From contig CAJVPP010000632.1 of NCBI GenBank assembly GCA_910592005.1, positions 1 through 28,536 on the forward strand: a DNA stretch of 28,536 bases, read 5' to 3'. Origin of the DNA: Funneliformis mosseae (taxonomy: Eukaryota; Glomeromycota; Glomeromycetes; Glomerales; Glomeraceae). This document shows, piece after piece, positions 19,231 through 28,536 of this stretch (within the stretch, counting starts at the first letter, position 1; each line of letters opens with the position of its first letter). The notes beneath the pieces are model-generated. The model was not told where the DNA came from, searched no databases, and was given only the letters and a program-made list of their open reading frames with translations. Made by a program: the position numbers and the translations under genes.

Positions 19231-20116
19231 AGTAATAGTTATAAATATCTAACTTCTCATAATTCTTAAAGTTAATTAATAACACTAATTAAAATTTATT
19301 AAAATTTAAACACAATATTAATGTTGATCACATGTAATAAGTTTGTATAACATATAAATTAAAAATTAAAATGATTAATGAATTTTGATTGTAAAATATT
19401 GATATTTTTTAATAAATTAAACAAAATAGTTTTTTTTATAAATTTCAATAATGAATGAAATGAAATTTTAAAAATATAGCTATTTTATATCTATTATAAT
19501 AAATTATGACGTTTATTATATTTGAAAATACTATTTAAATAAAGATTTCAGTAATAAACAAAAGTTATAATATCTGCTAAAAAGTCCATATTATAATTTT
19601 CAAATTTATAATTTGATAAACTAATTTTCTTTAGCAAAAATCTGATGTTAATTTTACATATAATTTTTATAAAAGTAACCTTTTAGCTTATATCTATAAA
19701 TTTTTTAGAAAAGATAACTTTGAGTAAATTTGACAAAAATTAATAAATATAAACATTATTCAAAAAATAAAAATAAAAATATAGTATTATTGAATTTCTC
19801 TAACTATCTATATAATCTATTTAAAAATTCTATAAAAAATGAATAATAATTTCTAGAAAATTAACATATTTAAAAAAATCTATATATTTAAGTAGTTTAG
19901 ACGTTAAATAATAAAAAATGAAATTATTTATATAAAAAAAATCATTTTTTTAAATATAAAATCTACTGATCACTTAACTTCTGAACTATATATGATATAA
20001 ATTTATGATTTTATAAATTATCAAGATTAATATGGAATTTAAATTTAAAAAAAATTTAATAGTTATTATTAATTAACTTTAAGAATTATGAGGATTAGAT
20101 ATTTATAACTATTACT
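19231..20116. repeat. Inverted-repeat element with 97-bp arms
   Basis: Arms 19231-19328 and 20020-20116 are reverse complements at roughly 80% by eye; for example AGTAATAGTTATAAATATCT in the left arm recurs, complemented, in the right. The spacer of about 690 bp has no coding potential. It fits a decayed non-autonomous DNA transposon or a fold-back repeat. I could not see a target-site duplication. Confidence 0.6.
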
Positions 20117-21118
20117 ATAATTCTAACTGTTTATTAAAATTGAAAAAATCTTAAATATAATAATAAAATTTATATTATATCTTACAAAAATTACTTAAAA
20201 TACTCATTCGTAGATTAAGTTTCAAACTAAAAATTTGAAGATTTGCTGATTTAATAATGCATTTAAAAATAAATTTATATTCAAATAAATACTTAAATTC
20301 AAGAGAAAACTTTTTTAAAAACTTTTTAAATAAAAGAAAATAAGACGTTTTAAGGGTTTATTTGTTATAAAATTATTTTATTATTAACAAATAAAATAAT
20401 TCTTAAAATAAAAGGTTATTATAAATAAAACTTTAAAATATAATAAAACTTTTATAAGGGTGTGTTGTTGATACTTATTTGAGAGTATCAAAAACTTAAA
20501 GAGGTAACCTTATAGTTCAGAAAAAATATATTATACTAATAAAATGCTTATAGCTTAACCTTTAGGTACTACATATTAATAAAAAATTTACTAAAATATT
20601 TTAAATAAACTCTCTCTCACTCTACTTAATTTTAATATAAAAAACATAAAAAACAAAAATTTTCAAAACTACTTAATAAATGACTTGTAGCTAATCTGAC
20701 TTACCAATAGATAATAAATTCTAATAACTTTATATAAAAAACAATTACAATTTTAAACTATTCATATTCAATTGAAGATAAAATACTACTTACTTAAAAA
20801 TATTATCAACTTTTTGCAACCAATATGAACTTAAACTGCTTTTTAATTTTACAAAAGATAATTTATCTATTCTTAAGATTTTTATTACAAACATCAAGAC
20901 AAAAACTAAACTTATAATATTACAGAAAATATGTTTAAATCTGAAAATTCTTTCTCTAAAATATTATTTTTTAAATATATTTATGATATTTCTTTCTATC
21001 TATTATATTTACTATACTACAAAAATTTTTCTTATAGAAAAACCTAATAAAGAAAAAATTAATCATATTTATGATATATTCAACATATTAATTTTCCTTT
21101 ATTTATTGTAAAACTTCG

Positions 21119-21735
21119 AATGGTTCAGTTCAGTTCAGATTATTAATCTTAAAAATGCCAATCCAAATCTGAACTGAACCGCAGACTGGTAAAAATCTGA
21201 ACTGAACCAGAATTTTTAGATTAATCTGAAATTACAGTTTGATTATATAAGAAATACGTAATTTATATGCGAAACTCTAAGAGAATCGCAATTTTTGCAA
21301 TTTCTTTTAGTATTTCGCAAAAACTATCGCAATTTTTTGCGACTCTTCAAGAATTTTGCGATAGTTTTTGCGAAATACTAAAAGAAATTGCAAAAATTGC
21401 GATTCTTCAAGGATTTCGCGATTTTTTTGCGAAATTTGAAGAGAAATCACAATTTTTTGCGATTCTCTAAAAGTTTTCTAGAATTTCGCTAAATTTTTAC
21501 GATCCTCTTAAAAAATTCACAAATTTTGCGATCCTCTAAGAGTTTCGCATATAATTGAACTGAACTTTTAGATTAATCCAAAATTATTAGTTCAGTTCAG
21601 ATTAGAATTATAATCTGAAAAAAGTCTGAATTGAACCAAAAATTTTCAGATCAATTTTTATGCAATTTGAAACTAATCTGATCTGAACTGATCTGAAAAA
21701 TCTTTGGATTAATCCAAACTGTTTAGAGCTTTAAT
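21119..21735. repeat. Foldback/MITE-like element with nested palindromes
   Basis: The core is a perfect inverted repeat with 51-bp arms (21282-21332 and 21356-21406) and a 23-nt loop. It overlaps an outer pair of 28-bp arms (21264-21291 and 21526-21553) with two mismatches. The core is built from variants of TTTTGCGA and GCGANTCTYYAAGA and is rich in CpG compared with its surroundings. Both flanks carry GTTCAGTTCAGATT motifs in both orientations (21122, 21165, 21191, 21555, 21589, 21627, 21678). The 67-codon frame here is only the palindrome read through. Confidence 0.8.
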
Positions 21736-22204
21736 TTATTGATACTTCTGATAAAGCAAAACCTATTAATAAAATGTTAAAGATTATTCAATTTAGATTT
21801 CTTATTATACAGATGCTAATAAATTTCTTTATATTAAATTTTTTAATATGATTAATTTGAAACTAATATTTTTTAAATATTCACCTATTTTTAGTTTAAT
21901 TATAATTTATCAATCAAGGTTATAAAGATCTAATTTTCACATTTAAACACGTAATTCAAACAATATTTATCAAGTTTAGAAAAATCCTCTAATATTTAAT
22001 AATTATAAAAAATTTATGATAACAAACTGCCATTACCTATAAAACAAGTACATATATATTGATCTTCATATAATTAAATATCATTTTATTTTTAAAGAAT
22101 TAGTCTATATGTATCTTTACTTAATATTTGCTAATAAAGTTAAATTTCACTTCTAATATATACTTAAAACTTATCAATCTTTCAAAAAAAAATCTGAAAA
22201 TTTT

Positions 22205-22290
22205 TAGATTAATTTTTTTGTAATTTAAAACTGAATTAAAGTCAATCTGAACTGAAAATTTTCAGATTAATTTAAACTATTCAGAGCTTT
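22205..22290. repeat. Second copy of the foldback element's right end
   Basis: This segment matches 21655-21735 in the same orientation: a TTTTTRTAATTT start, the CAATCTGAACTGAA core, and the ending ACT-TTCAGAGCTTTA. It shows the element belongs to a repeated family. Confidence 0.55.
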
Positions 22291-22591
22291 ATATTTAATA
22301 TATAATTAAAGTATTAATTATATTAATAAATTTATTTTTAATTTACTTTAAATCTTATATTAATTTAATATATTATTCATATACTATTTGAGTTTATTTT
22401 TGATATATATATAAAATTTTATATAAATAAACTTGATCTTTTCACTTTTTTAAAAATAATTCTAACTCAAACTTTATTTTTTTAAAATCAAAATTTTTAT
22501 TTTTCTAATCAAATTTTCTTCTTTTTACAATTTTTTTTTAATATAAAATGTCATCAAAATACAAATAAAAAATTATCACAAAAATAAAAAG

Positions 22592-23070
22592 AATATAAGT
22601 TAAATTTTATCAATCAACTAGTCAATTTTTTAAATTATAAACTGATTTTTTTCTTTTTATAATAAATCTTAATTACCATTAAAATCACAAAAATACTTAT
22701 AACTATTAAAATCATCTAATAAAAAAGAAAAATATAAATTGAATTTTATAATCAATCAGCTAATATTTTAAATGATAAACTGATTTTTTTACCTTTTATA
22801 ATAGAAATATATACTTTAATTATCAAAATCAGCTGATAAAGAAGAAAAATATATTTTGAATTTTATTAATCAACCAGTTCAATTTTTCAAATAATAAATT
22901 AATTTTTTATTTTTTTATATAAAGATACAATTATTATAAATACTAAAAATATATTAAAAATCAAAATCAACCAAAAAATGCTAAAATATAATTTAATTTT
23001 ATCAATTAACTAGTCAATTTTTCAAATAAAAACTGATTTTTTACTTTTCTATAATAGAAAAAAAACAAAA
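22592..23070. repeat. Diverged tandem repeat, about 117-139 bp unit, four copies
   Basis: Units begin at 22592, 22731, 22848 and 22985. Each opens with AATATA followed by a TTTAATTTTATCAATCAACT-like block, then AAACTGATTTTTT, a T-rich tract, ATAATA and a YCAAAATCA block ending in AAAGAAAA. The last copy is truncated. The copies differ by many substitutions and small indels, so the array is old. Confidence 0.6.
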
Positions 23071-23984
23071 ATGCGTTTACACAAAATTGTTTGAAAATGA
23101 GTCAAATTTTTTAAAGTATAAGATAATTTAATATATCTCTTTATATTAATACTAAATAACTTTTCAAATTATAGAAGTAAATTTAAAAGAAATACAAAAA
23201 CAATATGAAAAATTCAGCTTTTATTTAAATTTTAATAACAACTAATAGCAAGTACTTTAGCTACAGCTGAATTTAAGATTTTTAATAATTTAGACAATTT
23301 AGAATCAGGTATATTATTTTTGATTTATTTTTATTTACTATTTTATAATTAATAATATATTTTTTTTATTTTTATATAAAGAATCAAAAGTTGAAAAAAA
23401 ACTTGCTAAATTTACTAAAAAAATCAAAAAATTAGAATTATAAAATTCTGATTTCTTAAAGAAAAACTGATTTTTTGTCAAAATCAATGAGAAATTCAAT
23501 AAGAAAAATGAAGATTTGCAAAAGAAATAAAAATTTATATACTAATATTTTAATATTTACAATAATTAATTTTTCTTTTATAATATTAAACTTGACTGAT
23601 TTGAAAAAATACAGCTACTCAAATAATTGAGATAAGGCACTGACATATATTAGCTAATATTTTAGGGGGTGAGGGTAGCAGAAGATCTTAAGTTATACAT
23701 AAACTTATAAATTATGTGATAAATATAATATCTTATTTTATTAATATTATATATCGATATCAATACAAATATAGTTAGACTTTATAATAAAGTGTTGTAA
23801 TTAATACAAATATAGTTACACAACCTGATCTTATTTATAATCTGATATGCATTCTCTCAAACATAATTCTTTAAAAAACAGTATTTTATCTTATCATTAT
23901 AATGGGAAAATAGAAAAGTCATTAAGAGTTAAGAAGTTTTAGTCTTTACCTTTTCTTTTGAGTTGTCAATAGCTAGCAGGATGT

Positions 23985-26100
23985 ATTATCTATTTGTGGT
24001 TTGTCAAAAAAGTAAGTATTAGAAAATATTTATTATATTCAGAATAACAAAAATGCAAATATGTTGTTTTATCAAGAGATAGACAATGGGAATCGTAATC
24101 AGGAAGTTTCAAGAGATTATAATATTTGAGAAAGTATATTGGATTGGTAAAGTATCTATCTTTAGTTTTAGTAATAAGAGGTAAGAAGCTATTGTTTGAT
24201 TGAAGAAATTCCATAGCTTCTTTTGTACAAAGTAAACTACAACAGCTTATATTCATATATCATTTAATATCGAGTGAATATTGACATAGAATACAATGAT
24301 TTTAATCAATGATCATAGTATAAGCAATCAGCTAAATCTATTTCTTTTTCTTTTTCTTTTTGTTATTTCTTTTTTTGTTTTATTGTCATTTTCATTCTTT
24401 AATCTTTTCTTTTTCTGTACCCTCAAATTATAGGTTTTTAAAAGGATTGATGAATCCTTCAACATACTGAGCATCTACGCTTTTTCTGAAAATTAAATCA
24501 CAATGCCAAATATTATAAAGAGCTTCTCCTACATTTTAATAATTTTAGAGAGCTAACTTTAGATCTATCACTTTGTCTTGCGTATTAAAATGTGTTTCAA
24601 AATGATCAATTAGTAATATAATACTTGCTAACTTGCCAAATAGTATCACTATACCCCTTATGATCAGATTATATTTGGATTGCCCTAGAGTATATATTTG
24701 TACAATTAGATAATTCAAATTAAATTTTTGAAAAAGATGGTAATATGTTTTAATATTTTTTAAATGTCTCAGGTTCTCATTTGATCCTCCATCTACTAAT
24801 AAAATCCAGATTAGTTGAATTTCTTTGTCAGTCTTTAACATATCATCATATTGGATATTTAAAGAGAGATTTTTGAGATCTTGTATATATGTGAAAGAGG
24901 ATATACCAAAGGACCATTGACATCGTATAAAAATAGCAAGTTGGCCTATTCGTAGTTCATCATTTGAATCATTCAATTTGATTATAATATAAACTAATAG
25001 AACTAACTTTTGTCTATACCTTATAAGAAAATCATGATCAATCACATGAACAGGCTCATGAACTAACTATAATGTTTGAAAGGTCTGACTTATAGCAGAT
25101 ATTCCAAGACCTATCTTTGCCTTATTACTTAGAAGATGACAACTGACATATCGGCAAAAACAGTTGTAAATTGTCTTGTATATTTTACAGAGGCAAGGCA
25201 ATAATGACTATCAGAATGATCATGTGTTTCCATTTGTAAAACTCTAGCTACTGCGATCTATGCTAGATGATGATGAGCTCTTGCAGCAATAGAATTGAAT
25301 TAGCATAGTAACAGATAATTATTTAATGTTATCTGTGCCATATAGACATTATATTTCTCCTTAAGATTTTTATGCAAATTTTCAATGACCTGAATTTTTA
25401 TCACTTTTCTTCATTATTTCTTATCAGCTGAATTGAACTTAACTGAATTATGAATATGCTCATGTAATTCTAGATGTTTGAAAAAAAGGGATGGATGACT
25501 GGGTCTATCATATTATATAACCTCCTGTTTTTCAGCAAGTATTTTCTTTTTTTTTCTTTGCAATTTTGAACATATTATGCATTCCTTTTTAATTTAAGAA
25601 TCCTGTTCTGATTTAATTTAATTTGAGCTCAGAGGTCTACTATTTTCTCATATATATCATGGTAAAGTTGAGAATCAGTTATAATATTGTAAATTTGTTT
25701 AGATTCAATAAGTTTTTTTTCAGTTACTATTATTTCACTTGTTGCTTATTTTTGAGCTGTTACATTAATAGGGATTTCTGTTATAGATTTACTGAACAAA
25801 TAGTAGGAAGAGGAGGTATTGATTCTTTTCTAGGCATAGGAGGACATCTTAGTCTTAATGTTTGTATATCATATAGATTGAATTGAGTGATTAAGTATTT
25901 TCTGATTATATTATCAATTTCTGCTACACTTTTACTTTTAATCTTATTCCATTCTTATGATATTTCATGACAAAAATCAGCATGATTTAGAATACCATTT
26001 TCTGTCTTTACTATAAGACTATATATATAAGCATTGAAAAACTCCTAAAATGTATTTGTTGATGATTTATATATTGGCTTTTTATTAAAACTAGGACTAA
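23985..26100 (-). pseudogene. Decayed transposase-like gene (VDGG-type DDE candidate with C-terminal zinc-finger relic)
   Basis: Reading on the minus strand, and hopping frames and stops, one long protein can be followed: HADFCHEIS and SVAEIDNIIRKYL (about 26.0 kb), ITEIPINVTAQK (25.8 kb), ELHEHIHNSVKFNSADKK (25.46 kb), NVYMAQITLNNYLL, SHYCLASVKYTRQF, then an intact 166-codon segment (25045-24545) with ILLVDGGSNENLRHLKNI and LGQSKYNLIIRGI, then SVDAQYVEGFINPF, and finally NNSFLPLITKTKDR plus CYSEYNKYFLILTFL with a trailing His, a broken C2H2 finger. The Asp-Gly-Gly motif followed by a GQSKYN-x-x-x-R motif resembles DDE transposases. I recall these motifs as common in Glomeromycotina but cannot name the family. 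Many in-frame stops make it non-functional. Confidence 0.65.
24256..24544 (-). other. CT-rich low-complexity insert within the transposase relic
   Basis: Between the SVDAQYVEG block and the C-terminal finger lies a T/C-rich stretch with repeats of CTTTTT (24338-24420). On the minus strand this reads as a Lys/Glu-rich linker; it may be an expanded linker or slippage-generated DNA. Confidence 0.4.
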
Positions 26101-26414
26101 ATAAAAAGATTTGTTGACTTATACTTAAAATATTCAATGAAAAGTTTTTGTAGACATGAAATAGAAAGCTGAATATAATGTGTAAAATTCTCACAGCAAG
26201 TCAATTTTAAAGAAATACATAAAATAAGAGCTCAATTCAATTTGGAATTATTAAGTAGATCTCTATTATTCAAATTAGTATTAATTAATTAAGCTAATTC
26301 AAGTAAAATCGTATAAAATAAAGTTTTTTATAATATTTTGCAATATCTTACAATATTCTGTAATATATAGATTTTATTATCTGATTAAAGCTTTTTTTTA
26401 TATTTAAAAAAACT

Positions 26415-26505
26415 AATACCGTATTCCTCTAAAAATAAACACTTCCTGAAAATAAGCATCATCAAGATTTATTAGCATCTTAAAATAAGCATCCCCATAA
26501 TTTAT
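26415..26505. repeat. Probable 3' terminal inverted repeat of a pogo-like element
   Basis: Starting next to TA, the sequence TACCGTATTCCTCTAAAAAT is followed by three spaced copies of AAAATAAGCAT-like motifs (26430, 26449, 26482). The placement just beyond the C-terminal end of the pogo-like transposase and the flanking TA dinucleotides fit a Tc1/mariner-pogo terminal repeat with transposase-binding repeats. The partner terminus was not found. Confidence 0.5.
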
Positions 26506-26689
26506 TCAATTAAAATCTGATTATTATTTATTATTATTTTAGCACTTATATATATATTATATAACTCATTATAAAAAATATTTATTTCAATAATTTTAAA
26601 TGCTATCACCTTAATCACTATTAATGCTATTATTGTCATCAATATTATCATTATTGTCACAATTACTATCAATATATATAATATCCAAA

Positions 26690-27680
26690 TTATTATCTTC
26701 ATTTTTATCTGTACTTTATCTATACTCTTATATCTACTTTCATCTTCATTATTATCTCCACTCTCATCAGATCTGTCTAAAGAATTTAATATCTTAAATT
26801 TTTTAAAGGATCTGATAATAATTTCGTCTGAAATTGCCTTCTAAAAATGTTTGACTCACATGCAAACATCACTTAATTTTGCCTGACGAAAGTTATTCCT
26901 ATACCACCCTTGAACATTCAGCTATACCATTCTTTTTGTAGATTTTCTTTGAATGGTTTATTGATCACAAAATTGAGTGGTTAGCAAATGCTAGTCAATC
27001 TGCCTAGAATAACTGCCAAATTATATTTACTTTCATGAAACTTTAATTTTACCAATTCTTCAATATGACCTCTAAATGAATCATACACTAACATTACTGG
27101 AATATTGTTAGTTCTTGTATTATTAAGATAAATCACATACTTTTTCATCAGATCAGCATTCATCCATACATTTTTCTAAAACTATACTACTACTTCAGAA
27201 GAAATTTGTTCTCCTCGTAATATCTGTTTTTCTTTAAAAATACAGATAAGTAGTAATTTAGTACTATCTATAAAAATGAATAAAAAACTATAAATACAAT
27301 AAAATTTTTCTTGCATTCCTTTTCAGTAAATTTCATAAATCAGTCCTACCTGTGATACATGTCAAAATTATAGTAAACTAATTCTTCTTGTTATCTGTTG
27401 CTTGAATATGCATAGTTTTTTCACCTTTTGGATTGACTATGATATTGTCAACTATGTCAAACTAAACAGATATCTTATCTATATTAAAAATTTCACACAT
27501 TTTGAAGGATTTTTCTATTCTAAGGTAAATAATAAATTGCTGAAACTTTTTTAATAAATCTTAATCACCGATCTGGCTAAGATCATCACTATTCTCATAT
27601 AGAAAATTGGGGTTAAATTTGCCAATCTGATACTAATATACAAACTTCCAAAAAGGATATTTCATAAACGACGCACAAAC
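26690..27680 (-). pseudogene. Decayed pogo/Tigger-like DDE_1 transposase with relic intron
   Basis: The minus strand reads FQQFIIYLRIEKSFKMCEIF, NIDKISV, PKGEKTMHIQATDN, then FTIILTC; an 82-nt intron with intact GT and AG ends (27349-27268) follows, then LLLICIFKEKQ, an intact stretch (27163-26981) with DLMKKYVIYLNNTRTNN and VYDSFRGHIEEL, then INKPFKENLQKEW and the acidic C-terminus SFKKFKILNSLD. These are DDE_1 endonuclease blocks. The first Asp (NID) and second Asp (YDSF) are still present; the third acidic position reads FKE. Stops interrupt several blocks, and the N-terminal DNA-binding region is not recognisable. It encodes no working enzyme. Confidence 0.75.
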
Positions 27681-28222
27681 TTTAAATAATTAACACATGA
27701 TATACTAAAAAAATACTTGAAAAACCGAATCTGGCAAAAAAAATTATACGTTTATATGTAAAATAACAACTTTTCTATATGGGCACGTCAGATTTACGTT
27801 TTGAATAAAATAGAATTTCGTTATTTTACTGTACTTTATTATATTATTTATATAAAAAATAAGCACAATTGGCCTTTTAACTTGTTTCCAAAGACTCTCT
27901 TACGTTCAAGGTATGTTCTGCTGCTTCAATTGCTTGAAGTGTCATTGCATGTTTCCAGCCTCGTAAAAAAGAAGTAATCTAATTTGCAATAGTAGATTCC
28001 TTTGGTATATCTTCTTTCTTTATTTCTCCTTCTTGTACTCGTTGCATTAATTCACTTCGCATCTCTGCAGCTGTCATTTTATTTCTTAGGTTTGCAGTTC
28101 CTGCACAAAACATTGTTTCAAGAAGTTGCTTGATATATATAAGGATTCATTTCACTAGTTTTCTAACTTTTTGGTGTTGTTACAATACCCAACCAGAAAT
28201 AAAAACTTCCCAACTAAATAAT
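27620..28222 (-). repeat. Decayed interspersed repeat, copy B
   Basis: This is the inverted partner of bases 1-620: position 143 of copy A corresponds to 28077. It encodes MTAAEMRSELMQRVQEGEI and PKESTIAN, with a nonsense codon where copy A keeps Trp, then IEAAEHTLN. An AT-rich stretch follows, also conserved in copy A, and leads into the pogo-like transposase. The upstream part (28223-28536) shows a further open block, LYNIQGTIDENLEDLTNELV, on the minus strand, suggesting that the element's coding region continues to the window edge. Confidence 0.75.
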
Positions 28223-28536
28223 AATAATTGCTGGTGAGTTTATTTAAAATTGGTATTCAATTTCTTATTATGAATTACCGTACTCTTTGCATTCCAAATT
28301 TACTTCTGCTTTATTTGTTATATCCACATATTCCTGTATTATACAATATATTTTGTTATTTTTTTTTTTATCAATTAGAATCATTTATTTCACAACTTAC
28401 TAATTCATTTGTCAAATCCTCTAAATTTTCATCAATAGTACCTTGAATATTATATAGAGTGGGATTTAGAATTTTCTAATATCATTTAGATATTGATGTA
28501 AAGAATACTTCAATACTTTGATGATCAGTTCCTGGT

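Larger units (their letters stand above)
17856..23984. other. AT-rich gene desert built of old repeats
   Basis: About 6 kb with no supportable gene. Open frames are short and nearly CpG-free except at 21264-21553. Recognisable structure is limited to the inverted-repeat element (19231-20116), the foldback element (21119-21735), its partial copy (22205-22290) and the tandem repeat (22592-23070), each listed separately. The remainder looks like transposon remains decayed beyond recognition. Confidence 0.6.

Noticed and set aside
21267..21470. 67-codon plus-strand frame
   Set aside because: It is the perfect palindrome and its repeats read in one frame; the peptide is itself repetitive.
27854..27866. 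AAAAAATAAGCAC motif as the second terminal repeat of the pogo-like element
   Set aside because: It is in direct, not inverted, orientation relative to the terminus at 26415, and the position is also conserved in copy A, so it belongs to the repeat body.

Overview
The window looks like nuclear DNA from an AT-rich filamentous fungus, most probably an arbuscular mycorrhizal fungus of the Glomeromycotina (Rhizophagus-like). The evidence is eukaryotic gene structure with many 70-110 nt GT-AG introns, F-box and kelch genes side by side, coding islands of moderate GC in very AT-rich spacers, and decayed DDE transposases whose motifs I associate with Glomeromycotina. The organism call is inference: no rRNA or other taxonomic marker is present.

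Layout. 1-2950 is AT-rich non-coding DNA that opens with a decayed repeat (copy A). 2958-17380 is a gene island with five supported genes: an intronless F-box protein (2958-4493, +); a two-exon F-box/kelch protein (4670-6077, -); a five-exon seven-transmembrane receptor-like protein (8804-10754, +); a nine-exon kelch/coiled-coil protein of Tea1/Kel1 architecture (10981-15336, -); and a 75-residue helical protein (17153-17380, -). 6.2-8.8 kb is a spacer with promoter-like elements and one unexplained GC-richer stretch. 17.85-24 kb is a gene desert made of old repeats: an inverted-repeat element, a foldback element with a perfect 51-bp palindrome arm, and a diverged 117-139 bp tandem repeat. 24-28.5 kb holds, on the minus strand, two decayed DDE-type transposase genes and copy B of the repeat seen at the left edge.

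How the genes relate. The first four genes form two convergent pairs whose polyadenylation signals lie inside each other's 3' regions, so their transcripts probably overlap. The F-box proteins would feed SCF ubiquitin ligases. The Tea1/Kel1-like protein would mark growing hyphal tips. The 7TM protein has N-out/C-in charge distribution and a 217-residue Ser-rich tail, like a signalling receptor. No operon-like linkage is implied.

The most interesting signals are the 7TM receptor-like gene, which I could rebuild only by joining five exons and cannot place in a named family; the overwhelming transition bias between repeat copies A and B, which suggests RIP-like or methyl-cytosine decay; the nested palindromic element at 21.1-21.7 kb; and a 22-base C tract 14 bases before a start codon. 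All intron calls and homology calls were made by eye from sequence and memory, with no database search.
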